NCBI RefSeq assembly: GCF_002929295.1
Contig: NZ_PJIM01000001.1
Span: 728,040-792,039 of the forward strand
Origin: Arthrobacter sp. SX1312
GTDB lineage: Bacteria > Actinomycetota > Actinomycetes > Actinomycetales > Micrococcaceae
Length of the DNA stretch: 64,000 nucleotides
Reading direction: 5' to 3'
Shown here: positions 9,246 to 17,572 of the stretch, piece after piece
Layout of the letters: the number at the start of each line of letters is the position of its first letter
Numbering within the stretch: the stretch's first letter is position 1
The notes under the pieces: generated by a model
The model's input: the letters and a program-made list of their open reading frames with translations, nothing else
Database searches by the model: none
What the model was told of the DNA's origin: nothing
Translations under genes and position numbers: made by a program

Positions 9246-9787
9246 TCAGCGCTGGTCACCGACGAAGCACAGGCCGGAGGCGAGCGCGGGAAGGACCGCG
9301 ACGGTCACCGTCCCTTCGCCCACCTCCCCGAAGACGCAGCTCCCGTCGATCAGACCGGCGCCCTGGATCGCGTCGACGTCCAGCCCGGTGGGCGTGCTGT
9401 CGATGGACACCTCGACTGATGCCGGAGCCGCGCCCGCCTCCGCGAAGCCCCGCTCGATGGCGGCCCGGACCCCCTCACGGGTGACCGCGTCTCCACCACT
9501 CGCCAGGCTGGTGAGCTCGCTTCGACAGCGCGGGCGATGCCCGGCGTGTCCCCGTCCGGAGCGGCCGGTGCGGACGCCGAGGAGGGCGTCGCGGATACGC
9601 CGTCGCCGGGCGACGTCGGGGCCGGGCGGAGTTCCGCTGCCCCGGAAGTGGGTGCGGTGCCCGATGGGTCCGGCGCCCCGACGGGCCTCTCCGTGCAGGA
9701 GGTGAGGCCGAGGGTCAGTCCGACAGCGAGCGCCACGATCACCCGAACCGTTCGGTCGGGCCAGGTATGAGGGAAGTCAGCAGGCAC
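9246..9787 (-). pseudogene. DUF6993-type lipoprotein gene interrupted by a frameshift
   Basis: Two reading frames together make one expected protein. The first frame starts at GTG 9787 with a signal peptide and a lipobox (GLTLGLTSC), then a Pro/Ala/Ser-rich linker up to GIARAVEA near 9525. The second frame, ending at the TGA at 9246, continues with LTSLASGGDAVTREGV... and closes with GEGTVTVAVLPALASG and LCFVGDQR, which resembles the C-terminal domain of actinobacterial DUF6993 lipoproteins. The span is 542 nt, one short of a multiple of three, so a single missing base around 9505-9530 would restore it. This is either a real pseudogene or a sequencing error. If intact it would be a membrane-anchored exported protein of unknown function. 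Confidence 0.7.
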
Positions 9788-9823
9788 CCGCTCATCCTGC
9801 CACCGATCGCCCGTCGGCCCCGG

Positions 9824-10414
9824 CTAGAACGGGACGGACTCCTCCTCGCGGGCGTCCTCGTCGCCGCCCGCCTCCTCCGCCGGAGGACTGTCCCCCGTGC
9901 CCGAGCCGTCGTCGTCCCGATCCGCGTCGACACCCGGAGCCGGCCCGAACAGCTCCCCCGTGGCCGCGTCCATGCCGGCGGGAAGGGCGTCCCCGGCCGG
10001 ATCACCGCCGGCGGGATCGTCCGGGCCGGCGTCGGTGTGCGCCTCGCTGCGGTCGGCCGTGGTGCGCTTGAAGTTCGCGGTGCCCCACATGAGGTCGTGT
10101 CCGGCGGTGTCGGCGTCGATGTCGACGGACGTCCCCGTCCGGCCGTCCGCGTTGATCCACGGGCGCACCTTGAGCCGACCGGTGACGATCACACGATCGC
10201 CCTTCTTCAGGCTGGCGCCGGCGTTGGTGGCGAGCTGGCGGAACATGGATACCGAGTACCAGTTCGTGTGTCCGTCCACCCAGGCGTTCGACTCCCTGTC
10301 GAAGCGGCGGTCGGTGGAGCACATGCGGAACCCGGCGACGGCCAGTCCGCTCTGCGCCGAGGTGAGCCGCACGTCCGTGGCGACGTAGCCCCGCACGGTG
10401 ATGATGTCGGTCAT
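9824..10414 (-). CDS. ssb: Single-stranded DNA-binding protein (paralogue type)
   Basis: A 196-residue SSB. The OB fold spans residues 1-110 (MTDIITVRGYVATDVRL, NWYSVSMFRQLATNAGASLKKGDRV). A disordered acidic Pro/Asp/Glu-rich tail follows and ends EEESVPF, a variant of the DDDIPF tip that recruits partner proteins. The diverged OB fold and long linker suggest an accessory SSB rather than the replication SSB usually encoded beside rpsR; this is an inference. The ATG at 10414 has an AAGGA site 6-7 nt upstream, whereas the open frame starts at a TTG at 10468. A DnaA-box-like 9-mer lies upstream at 10512. Confidence 0.9.
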   Translation of the reverse strand: MTDIITVRGYVATDVRLTSAQSGLAVAGFRMCSTDRRFDRESNAWVDGHTNWYSVSMFRQLATNAGASLKKGDRVIVTGRLKVRPWINADGRTGTSVDIDADTAGHDLMWGTANFKRTTADRSEAHTDAGPDDPAGGDPAGDALPAGMDAATGELFGPAPGVDADRDDDGSGTGDSPPAEEAGGDEDAREEESVPF

Positions 10415-10511
10415 GATTCGTCCTTCCGTAGATCCCGGTAGGCGGCGTCCGGTGCCGGCCCCGACCAAGTCTTCGGACGGGAAGCCTCCGACGGGGAGGC
10501 TGTCGGCCCTA

Positions 10512-10520
10512 TGTGGACAA
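10512..10520 (-). promoter_or_regulatory. DnaA-box-like 9-mer upstream of ssb
   Basis: The minus strand reads TTGTCCACA, identical to the DnaA box preferred in high-GC actinobacteria. It lies 98 nt upstream of the ssb start, in the ssb/glycosyltransferase intergenic region. The same 9-mer occurs at 47245. A single 9-mer may be coincidental. Confidence 0.35.
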
Positions 10521-10653
10521 CCACCTTCGAAGTGTGGCGAACCCCCATCTGGCTCCTGGCATCGACGGGGTCATTTCGGAGTCCGGGCTCGGAGTCCCCA
10601 TAGGATGGAGCAGCGGAGGTGGCATCGGAGCCCCTGCCCTAATCGAGGAAACG

Positions 10654-11634
10654 ATGCTGAAACACGATTACCAGGCGCAGGTTGCAATCATCATGCGGAC
10701 CAAGAATCGGGGCACCCTGCTCGAGCGTGCGGTCACGGATGTTCTGGCACAGACGTACCGGAACTGGTTTTTGGTAATCGTCAATGATGGCGGGGTCGCT
10801 CCCGACGTCGAGCGGGTGGTGGCGCGGCACTCGGCGCGACTCGCGGATTCCGTGCTTGTCCTCCACAATCCGACATCGCTCGGTATGGAAGCGGCGTCCA
10901 ACCTCGGGATTCGCGCATGCGATTCGACGTTCATCGCGATCCATGACGACGACGACGAATGGCGGCCCGACTTCCTCGCTACCACTGTCGACTACCTCGA
11001 GTCCTCCGACGACGAGGGAGTCATGGTGCGCACGGAAGTGGTTTACGAAGAGATCACCGGCAGTACCATCGAGGTCGTAGGACGGGAGATCCTCGAACCG
11101 GAGCTGACGAGGATCACGCTCTCGGCCCTCATTCACCACAACCGGGGTGTCCCTATCTCCTTCCTCTACCGGCGCCGGGCCCATGACGAGATCGGTTTCT
11201 ACGACGAGGCGCTCGAGGTGGTGGGCGATTGGGAGTTCCACCTCCGTTTCGCCCGGAGGTACTCGATCGGGTTCATCGACGGGGAACCGCGCGCCTACTG
11301 GAACCAGCGGCTCGGTGTGAGCGGCGATCTTGGCAACAGTGTTCTCGACCGGGCGGAAGATCACCGGGGCTTCGATGAACTGGTGCGGGAGAACTACCTC
11401 AAGCAGGACGTGGCCGACCATGGCCTCGGGATGATGATGTACGCCAGCTCCATGCATCGGGAGCTGCTCCATACCCAACGTCAGATCCAGGACCAGCTGC
11501 ACCAGCAAGGACACCGCCTGATGCAGCTGGAGGCTGCCGTCAGTGACGCCTCGCTCGTGAGCCTCCTCCGCCGCCGCTATCGAAGGCTGAAGGACCGGTT
11601 CGCAGGGAGATCTGTACCACCCGTAGGAGGATGA
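10654..11634 (+). CDS. Family 2 glycosyltransferase
   Basis: A 326-residue GT-A-fold enzyme that transfers a sugar from a nucleotide-sugar to an unknown acceptor. The N-terminal IIMRTKNRGTLLERAVTDVL and LVIVNDGG strands bind the nucleotide. The metal-binding DXD is in AIHDDDDEWRP, and DWEFHLRFA is the likely catalytic/acceptor motif. The C-terminal third is a Gln/Leu-rich coiled coil ending in a basic stretch, which could associate with the membrane. A GAGGAA site precedes the ATG at 10654. Its last 95 nt overlap the 3' end of the convergent membrane protein gene. Base composition is somewhat less GC-rich than the neighbours, and a tRNA lies close by, which may mark acquired DNA. Confidence 0.85.
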   Translation: MLKHDYQAQVAIIMRTKNRGTLLERAVTDVLAQTYRNWFLVIVNDGGVAPDVERVVARHSARLADSVLVLHNPTSLGMEAASNLGIRACDSTFIAIHDDDDEWRPDFLATTVDYLESSDDEGVMVRTEVVYEEITGSTIEVVGREILEPELTRITLSALIHHNRGVPISFLYRRRAHDEIGFYDEALEVVGDWEFHLRFARRYSIGFIDGEPRAYWNQRLGVSGDLGNSVLDRAEDHRGFDELVRENYLKQDVADHGLGMMMYASSMHRELLHTQRQIQDQLHQQGHRLMQLEAAVSDASLVSLLRRRYRRLKDRFAGRSVPPVGG

Positions 11635-12328
11635 GCGCCATCACGCCCAGCTCCCCCGCCGTCTCGACCAGCGCGAAAATACTGTTGGCTCGCTGGCTGA
11701 TGCCGGATTCGACGGCGATGTGGACCATGTCGATGAGAACCGCGAAGAGGGCCAGGACGACCATCAGGGCAAGCAGGCTCCAGGAATCCCGCCGGACGCT
11801 GTGGGAACTCGCCGCATGCGCGAGAACTAGCACCATTCCGAGGATCGCCGCCTCGGCCGCCCATACCAGGAGTTCACCGAGGTCCACGGGCCGGAGATTC
11901 AGTACGGACGGTAGGGACAGTGCGGCCGCGAGGTGCTCGCCTCCACGCTCATGGAGCAGGAAGAAATCATCGACCGCGAGCCCTGCGAGGACGAGTGCCC
12001 AGGCGCCGTACGCCCAGCCTGAACGGAGCCGGAGGGCGAGTGCTACCAACAGGAGCGAAGCGATCACCAGGACCCCATGGCCCGCCAGTTCGGCGTAGGA
12101 GCCGTCAAGGTCCCCGTTCCACCGGGGATCGTCGAAGCCCGGGACCCGGCGCAGGTGCTGCACATTCCCGAGGAGCACACCGAAGCCCACGGCGAAGAGG
12201 ATGCCGGCCACCAGCCACGTCGGGAGGCCCGCGCGGACAACGAACGGCAGAGACACCCCCTCCCGTTCGTCCGTCCTGACCACGTTGTTCTCTCCTTCGG
12301 CTTCCACCGCACTCACCGTCTGATACAT
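11540..12328 (-). CDS. Polytopic membrane protein of unknown function
   Basis: A 262-residue protein with about six transmembrane segments beginning near residues 30 (WLVAGILFAVGFGVLL), 75, 105, 150, 185 and 220. Conserved-looking polar residues sit at membrane edges: DDFFLLHE after the third segment and LIDMVHIAVES after the fifth. This Asp/His/Glu pattern could bind metal, but I cannot assign a family. The ATG at 12328 is chosen because the upstream extension is low-complexity. It converges on and overlaps the glycosyltransferase gene by 95 nt, so both 3' coding ends are read in opposite directions. Confidence 0.75.
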   Translation of the reverse strand: MYQTVSAVEAEGENNVVRTDEREGVSLPFVVRAGLPTWLVAGILFAVGFGVLLGNVQHLRRVPGFDDPRWNGDLDGSYAELAGHGVLVIASLLLVALALRLRSGWAYGAWALVLAGLAVDDFFLLHERGGEHLAAALSLPSVLNLRPVDLGELLVWAAEAAILGMVLVLAHAASSHSVRRDSWSLLALMVVLALFAVLIDMVHIAVESGISQRANSIFALVETAGELGVMALILLRVVQISLRTGPSAFDSGGGGGSRARRH

Positions 12329-12411
12329 GGCGTTCCGGAACCGACTCCCGAAGCCACCTCGAGGACTCCTGCAGCTCGCGCTCCCCGGCAACTCACTGAC
12401 GATTCAGGCGA

Positions 12412-12439
12412 AGGGCCGGACGCCTCGGCGTCCGGCCCT
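12412..12439 (-). terminator. Hairpin downstream of tRNA-Arg
   Basis: A 13-bp perfect inverted repeat (12412-12424 with 12427-12439) with only two unpaired central bases, so the practical loop is about 4-6 nt. It starts 7 nt after the tRNA-Arg 3' end. There is no T-run. Confidence 0.65.
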
Positions 12440-12446
12440 CATGCTG

Positions 12447-12519
12447 TGCCCCCGGCAGGATTCGAACCTGCGACCAGAGGATTAGAAGGCCCCTGCTCTA
12501 TCCCCTGAGCTACGGAGGC
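12447..12519 (-). tRNA. tRNA-Arg (TCT anticodon)
   Basis: The minus strand folds as a cloverleaf of 73 nt. The acceptor GCCTCCG pairs with CGGGGGC (one G-T), the anticodon loop is CTTCTAA with TCT, the T arm is GCAGGTTCGAATCCTGC, and the discriminator is A. CCA is not encoded. It reads AGA codons. Confidence 0.93.
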
Positions 12520-12587
12520 AGTCAGGCCAGTTTACTATGGGCGGTCCGGCGCGGGTCCGACCGCGATCGCGGGCCTGCCCGGAAGCC

Positions 12588-13007
12588 CTATTCGGTGTCG
12601 GCGGGGAAGCTGACCCTCAGTTCCAGCCGGTGCTGCCCGTCCGGGTCCTGGGAGTAGATGGCCTTGCCCGCGATGCCGCGGAGCCCGTCCGTCCCGGAGC
12701 CGGGGATGATGTGCCCCGAACTCGCGGCATCGGCGCCCTCGGCGACGCCCCAGTGCTGCACCGTCATGGCGCCCGTCCGGTCCCCGACGGTCCCGACGAA
12801 CTGTTCGGACGCGACGTAGCCCGCGCCGACGTCGTTCCCTGCCATCAGCAGTTCCGCCGTGCTGGTCCCGGTGATCTCGCCCTCGAAGACCTTCGAGGCC
12901 CGAACGCGGGAGAGCTCGCCCGTGCCGCCGGGCTCCGAGTACGGCTCGGCATCCCAGTGGGTGATCTCGAACTCGCCGTTGTACGTCGTCGTTCCTGTTT
13001 CAATCAT
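12588..13007 (-). CDS. DUF3224 domain-containing protein
   Basis: A 139-residue soluble protein matching the actinobacterial DUF3224 family, a small beta-barrel related in fold to allene oxide cyclase-like proteins. Recognisable parts are the start TTTYNGEFEITHWDAEPYSE, FEGEITGTSTAELLMAG, and the C-terminal DGLRGIAGKAIYSQDPDGQH and LELRVSF. No enzymatic activity is established for the family. No Shine-Dalgarno is visible; a GATACT hexamer (13014-13019) ends 6 nt before the ATG, suggesting a leaderless transcript. It appears monocistronic. Confidence 0.85.
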   Translation of the reverse strand: MIETGTTTYNGEFEITHWDAEPYSEPGGTGELSRVRASKVFEGEITGTSTAELLMAGNDVGAGYVASEQFVGTVGDRTGAMTVQHWGVAEGADAASSGHIIPGSGTDGLRGIAGKAIYSQDPDGQHRLELRVSFPADTE

Positions 13008-13056
13008 CTGTTCAGTATCGCCGTTCAGGGCCGGTCCCGCATGCCGGGATGCGGGG

Positions 13057-14577
13057 TCAGTGCGTCAGGCCGGGCGTGGACGGCCGATACCGCCGGAGGA
13101 ACAGGACCTTGGTGCTGCGGTCGATGAACACGAGATAGAGCGCGAATCCGAGCGCGATGACGGCCGCGATCTGACGCGCCATCGTGAGACTGAAGTCGAA
13201 GTACGGGAAGATGTCGAGCTGGTCCGAGATGGCGTACACCATGAAGAACGCGACCGTGAAGTAGAGGAACTTCACCTGCCAGTCGTCACGGATGCCGGTG
13301 ACCGCGAAGAGCGGGATCAGCCAGACCACGTACCAGGACTGGATCATCGGCGCCAGCAGCACGATGGCCGCGAACGCGATGGCGAGCCGGTGGACGAGGC
13401 GGCTGTGGTCGCCGCGGAAGATCTGGAGGGCGATGATCGCGAGCGAGGCCACCCGGGCGAGGGTGTGGAAGGCGCCGGCGAGGTCCCAGCCGGGCAGGCC
13501 GACGGCGTCGCCGAGCGAGGCGATGACGAGGCCGATGAAGCCGACCGGCGCGTACCAGATCCAGACGCTGCCCGGGGTGCTGAGGGCGCCGACCCAGCCG
13601 AACCCGAAGGTGTTCACCAGCCCCATGATCCAGAGGAGCCCGAGCGACATGCCGGCGGTGAGGAACCAGTAGAGGAACCGGCGTGGCCAGGAGGCACCCC
13701 TGCCCGCCCACATCAGGCCGACGAAGGGCAGGAAGATCAGCGTGATCGGCTTGATGCCGATCGAGAGCGTGATCAGGAGGATCCCGAGGACGGGCCTTTT
13801 CGTCGCTGCCAGGTACAGCCCCGCCAGGGCGAGGCCGATCATGAGCGAATCGTTGTGGATGGCCGCCACGAAGTTGATGAGGAACAGCGGGTTGGCGGCG
13901 GTGAGCCAGAGGGCGCGATTCGCGTTGATGGAGTGGAGGGCCGCGAGCTTGGGGATGACGTAGACGCACAGGGCCACTCCCACGAGCGCGACGACGCGGA
14001 ACAGGATGATCGAGGTGTCCGGGTGGCCGCCCGTGATCCTGACGATGCCTTCCTCGATCCAGAGGAAGACAGGCCCGTAGGGTGTGGGGCTCTGCGCCCA
14101 CAGGTCGTCGGCACCGATCTGCAGGTAGTTCGAGATCTGCGAATACCCGTCGACATAGGGGTTGAGCCCGGCCACCATGACCTGGCCCTGGGCGATGTAC
14201 GCGAAGACGTCGCGACTGAAGAGCGGTAGCGCGGCAGCGAGCGGGATGGTCCACGCGACGATGGCGGTCATCAGGTACGGCCTCGTGTCGTCCGACCAGC
14301 CGTTCAGTCGCTGTCCCAACCGCAGCCAGGAGCGGACGAGGAGCATGCCGCCGAGCGCCAGGAGGAGCACGGAGAGCACGGCGCCGGCAGGCTCGAAACG
14401 GAGCCAGATGATGATCGGGGTACGCCTCAGTTCGGCGGACGCGAGCGACAGCCAACCGACGCCGAGCGACCCCATCCACATGAGGAGTGATCCGACGAAT
14501 CCCTGCACGATGGCTATGTTCGGTCGGTCCGGTCCCTGCTGCGTCGCGACGTCGGAGAGCGGGACCTGGGAGGGCAT
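13057..14577 (-). CDS. mptB: Polyprenol-phosphate-mannose alpha-1,6-mannosyltransferase (MptB-like, GT-C)
   Basis: A 506-residue integral membrane protein with about 12 transmembrane segments. The first large extracytoplasmic loop has the GT-C pattern (LFSRDVFAYIAQGQVMVAG then NPYVDGY, with acidic residues after the first helices). It resembles MptB of Corynebacterium and Mycobacterium, which extends the mannan core of lipomannan using polyprenyl-phospho-mannose at the outer face. In Micrococcaceae the product is probably a lipomannan-like glycolipid; this is inference. The ATG at 14577 is preferred over the open frame from 14748. It is divergent from orn. Confidence 0.8.
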   Translation of the reverse strand: MPSQVPLSDVATQQGPDRPNIAIVQGFVGSLLMWMGSLGVGWLSLASAELRRTPIIIWLRFEPAGAVLSVLLLALGGMLLVRSWLRLGQRLNGWSDDTRPYLMTAIVAWTIPLAAALPLFSRDVFAYIAQGQVMVAGLNPYVDGYSQISNYLQIGADDLWAQSPTPYGPVFLWIEEGIVRITGGHPDTSIILFRVVALVGVALCVYVIPKLAALHSINANRALWLTAANPLFLINFVAAIHNDSLMIGLALAGLYLAATKRPVLGILLITLSIGIKPITLIFLPFVGLMWAGRGASWPRRFLYWFLTAGMSLGLLWIMGLVNTFGFGWVGALSTPGSVWIWYAPVGFIGLVIASLGDAVGLPGWDLAGAFHTLARVASLAIIALQIFRGDHSRLVHRLAIAFAAIVLLAPMIQSWYVVWLIPLFAVTGIRDDWQVKFLYFTVAFFMVYAISDQLDIFPYFDFSLTMARQIAAVIALGFALYLVFIDRSTKVLFLRRYRPSTPGLTH

Positions 14578-14837
14578 CGGGGAAATCCAATCGTCGGCAG
14601 GCAGAAGTCGGCGTCGAACGCCCCGTCCTCGGGCCGTCGGCCGGTGACGACCCGACGGCGGGCGGCCCGCGAGCGGTGCCCTTACCGGAAGCGGCAGGGT
14701 TTCCCAGATCTCCCCGCAGCCCTGAGCGAACTGTTCGAATATTAGCACCGGGCCCCGAGCGCGACCCTGTACGAGCCGCGGTGAGGGCGTGCAGGGTCGG
14801 GCACGGAAGCAGGGGTGCCGGGCGGTACATTGGTCGA

Positions 14838-15440
14838 ATGCCGATATCGAATGACCCCATCGTCTGGATCGACTGCGAGATGACGGGGCTGGACCTCATC
14901 AACGATGCCCTGATCGAGGTCGCCGTCCTCGTGACGGATTCCGAGCTCAATGTGCTCGGGGACGGCGTGGACGTGGTGATCAAGCCCACACCGGAGGCCG
15001 TCGCCCAGATGGGTGACTTCGTGCGGACGATGCACACGACGTCGGGCCTGCTGGAGGAGCTCGACGGCGGCATCACCATGGAGGACGCCGAGCAGCAGGT
15101 CCTCGCGTACATCCGGAAGTGGGTCCCCGAGCCCCGCAAGGCCCAGCTGGCAGGCAACTCGGTGGGCACGGACCGGAACTTCCTCGTCCGGGACATGCCG
15201 CTGGTCGTCGACCACCTGCACTACCGCGTCATCGACGTGTCGACCATCAAGGAACTGGCCCGTCGGTGGTACACGCGCGCCTACTTCCAGGCTCCCGCGA
15301 AGACCGGCGGCCACCGGGCCCTGGGGGACATCGAGGATTCGATCAGGGAACTGCGGTACTACCGGTCGGCGGTCTTCGTGCCGTCCCCCGGGCCCGACTC
15401 CGCCACGAGTAAGAACATCGCGCGCACCATCGCGTCCTGA
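14838..15440 (+). CDS. orn: Oligoribonuclease
   Basis: A 200-residue DEDDh 3'-5' exonuclease that degrades 2-5 nt RNAs, including pGpG, to mononucleotides. The motifs are WIDCEMTGLD (DxE, exonuclease I), AGNSVGTDRNFL (exonuclease II) and HRALGDIEDSIREL (the H-x4-D pair of exonuclease III). The protein is within the usual 180-215 residue size. The frame is open from 14487, but the ATG at 14838 gives the family N-terminus. A TACATT hexamer (14826-14831) ends 6 nt before it with no Shine-Dalgarno, so the mRNA is probably leaderless. tRNA-His follows 127 nt downstream. Confidence 0.95.
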   Translation: MPISNDPIVWIDCEMTGLDLINDALIEVAVLVTDSELNVLGDGVDVVIKPTPEAVAQMGDFVRTMHTTSGLLEELDGGITMEDAEQQVLAYIRKWVPEPRKAQLAGNSVGTDRNFLVRDMPLVVDHLHYRVIDVSTIKELARRWYTRAYFQAPAKTGGHRALGDIEDSIRELRYYRSAVFVPSPGPDSATSKNIARTIAS

Positions 15441-15567
15441 GGGCTCCGGCGGCGCCCCCGCGGCGTTGTCAGGACCACACCGAAAAGTGTGTAAACTTGT
15501 ATCCGCTGCCTTCCACGGACAGCCCGGCGGGGTCACCCGGCACCGGGGTGCGCTGTGGAGACACATG

Positions 15568-15640
15568 GTGGGTATAGCTCAGTTGGCAGAGCGCCTGGTT
15601 GTGGTCCAGGAGGTCGCGGGTTCAACCCCCGTTACTCACC
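15568..15640 (+). tRNA. tRNA-His (GTG anticodon)
   Basis: A 73-nt cloverleaf: the acceptor GTGGGTA pairs with TACTCAC, the anticodon arm is CCTGG-TTGTGGT-CCAGG with GTG, and the T arm is CGGGTTCAACCCCCG. The discriminator is C and the preceding base (15567) is G, which gives the G-1:C73 pair that identifies tRNA-His. CCA is not encoded. Confidence 0.95.
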
Positions 15641-15792
15641 CTCAGTCGTCAGGGATGATCCTGACCACGTATGCCGTCCCGGAGATCGTCCGGGGCGGCA
15701 TACGTCATTCAGGCCCCATCAAGCCCAAGCCCTGGAGAACGGCCGTCCCGGCCTGCGCCTTCACGGCTGCGAGCATCCGAAGGACCCACGTC

Positions 15793-16965
15793 ATGGAACG
15801 CACAGTGTTCGAAGAAGATCACGAGCTCTTCCGCGATGTCGCCCGCGAGTTCAACGACCGCGCCGTCGCTCCCCACTACGCCGACTGGGACCGGCAGCAC
15901 CTGATGGACCGCTCGGTCTGGACCGCGGCGGGCGAGCAGGGACTGCTCGGGCTCGCCGTCCCCGAGGAGTTCGGCGGAGCCGGGATGCCGGACTACCGGT
16001 TCCGGACGGTGCTGGACGAGGAGTTCGCCCGCAGCAATCACCTCGCCGTCGGCCTCGCCTTCCACCTGCACGACGATCTCGTCCTCCCGCACCTGCTCGC
16101 CTACGGTTCGGACGACCTCAAGGAGCGGTGGCTGCCGGGCATGGTCTCCGGTGAGATCGTGACGTCCTGCGCGTGGACCGAGCCGGGAGCCGGCAGCGAT
16201 CTCCGTGGCATCCGGACCAGGGCGGTACGCGACGGCGACGACTGGCTGATCAGCGGTCAGAAGGTGTTCATCGGCAACGGGATCAGCGGGGACGCGTCCC
16301 TCGTGCTCGCGCGGACGGATGGCAGCTCCGGACGGGGCTCGAGCGACTCGTTCTCCCTGTTCATGGTGAGCAAGGGCGAGGGCTATGCGCCCGGCCGCCA
16401 GCTGGACAAGATGGGCCTCCGCGCATCCGACACTGCCGAGCTCTTCTTCGACGACGTCCGCGTACCCGGCGCCGATCTCGTGGGCGAGGTGGGCCAGGGC
16501 CTGCGCTACAGCCTCGAGCAGATCCCGCAGGGCCGCCTCGGCATCGCCGTCGCCTCCGCTGCGCTCGCGCGCGCAACCTACGAGCAGACGCTGCGGTACG
16601 TGACCGAGCGGAGTGCGTTCGGCGAGCGGGTGCTCGATTTCCAGAACACCCGCCACGTGCTCGCCGACATCCTCACCGAGGTGCAGGTGACGGAGACCTT
16701 CGTCGATCAGGCGGTGCTGGCCTTCAACGCCGGCGCACTGACGCCCACGGGCGCCGCCCAGGCCAAACTATGGGCGAGTGAGCGGGCCAAGTCCATCACG
16801 GACCGCTGCCTCCAGCTGCACGGCGGGTACGGCTACATCCTCGAATACCCGGTCTCGCAGGCGTTCCTCGCCGCGCGGCTGCTGACGATCTTCGGCGGGA
16901 CCAGCGAGATCATGCGCGAGTCCATCGGCCGATCGATCGCTGACCGCCCCACCCAGAACAGGTAG
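15793..16965 (+). CDS. Acyl-CoA dehydrogenase
   Basis: A 390-residue FAD-dependent dehydrogenase that introduces a trans-2 double bond into an acyl-CoA and passes electrons to ETF. The three ACAD domains are recognisable: the alpha-helical N-domain (residues 1-115), the beta domain with TSCAWTEPGAGSDLRGI and GQKVFIGNGISGD, and the C-terminal helical domain with LQLHGGYGYILEYPVSQAF and IFGGTSEIMRE. Chain length or branching preference cannot be decided by eye. The ATG at 15793 has GAAGGA about 9 nt upstream; the frame is open from 15013, but that part crosses orn and tRNA-His. def follows after 5 nt, probably in one operon. Confidence 0.9.
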   Translation: MERTVFEEDHELFRDVAREFNDRAVAPHYADWDRQHLMDRSVWTAAGEQGLLGLAVPEEFGGAGMPDYRFRTVLDEEFARSNHLAVGLAFHLHDDLVLPHLLAYGSDDLKERWLPGMVSGEIVTSCAWTEPGAGSDLRGIRTRAVRDGDDWLISGQKVFIGNGISGDASLVLARTDGSSGRGSSDSFSLFMVSKGEGYAPGRQLDKMGLRASDTAELFFDDVRVPGADLVGEVGQGLRYSLEQIPQGRLGIAVASAALARATYEQTLRYVTERSAFGERVLDFQNTRHVLADILTEVQVTETFVDQAVLAFNAGALTPTGAAQAKLWASERAKSITDRCLQLHGGYGYILEYPVSQAFLAARLLTIFGGTSEIMRESIGRSIADRPTQNR

Positions 16966-16970
16966 GTTCC

Positions 16971-17543
16971 ATGACCGTCCACCCCATCACGATCGCCGGC
17001 GAGCCGGTCCTGCACCGGCGCGCCCTCCCCGTGGAGGCGTTCGACGACGCGTTGCGCACCCTCATCGCCGACATGTTCGAGACGATGGACGTCGCCAACG
17101 GGGTGGGCCTCGCCGCCCCGCAGATCGGCGTGGGGTTGCGTGTCTTCGTCTACGGGATGGAGAACGACGACGACGTCGCCCCGCGCGGTGTCCTCGTCAA
17201 CCCGACGCTCGTGACCTCGAAGGTTCCCGGATCCGATCCCGATCCTGAGGACGAGGCGGAGGGCTGCCTGTCCGTCCCGGGCGAGTCCTTCGCCCTCAAG
17301 CGGGCCGACTGGGCGCGGGTGTCCGGGTTCGACGGCGACGGCGTGCCCGTCGAGTTCGAGGCCACGGGGTGGTTCGCCCGCTGCATGCAGCACGAGTACG
17401 ACCACCTGGACGGCAGGCTCTACGTGGATCGCCTCGACAACCGGCAGGGACGCAAGGCGAGCAAGGCGATGAAGAACAACGGCTGGGGCGTGCCCGGCCT
17501 CACCTGGCTGCCCGGCGTGGACCCGGACCCGTTCGGTCACTAG
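16971..17543 (+). CDS. def: Peptide deformylase
   Basis: A 190-residue metalloenzyme that removes formyl from the initiator Met of nascent proteins. All three signature motifs are present: GVGLAAPQ at residues 44-51, EGCLS at 97-101 (metal ligand Cys99) and HEYDH at 141-145 (two His ligands and the catalytic Glu). The order and length fit bacterial type I/III PDF. It lies 5 nt after the acyl-CoA dehydrogenase stop, so co-transcription is likely. It converges with the MFS gene downstream. Confidence 0.96.
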   Translation: MTVHPITIAGEPVLHRRALPVEAFDDALRTLIADMFETMDVANGVGLAAPQIGVGLRVFVYGMENDDDVAPRGVLVNPTLVTSKVPGSDPDPEDEAEGCLSVPGESFALKRADWARVSGFDGDGVPVEFEATGWFARCMQHEYDHLDGRLYVDRLDNRQGRKASKAMKNNGWGVPGLTWLPGVDPDPFGH

Positions 17544-17572
17544 CAGGACCGGATCGGGGTCGGGTTCCGGCG

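Noticed and set aside
10482-10501. AGCCTCC/GGAGGCT hairpin upstream of ssb as a terminator
   Set aside because: Only 7 bp with no T-run and no gene ending nearby; it is more likely chance or part of the ssb leader.
12859-14229. 456-codon plus-strand frame opposite mptB
   Set aside because: Extremely rich in Asp/Glu/Arg/Gly and without motifs; it reads the antisense of transmembrane helices of mptB.
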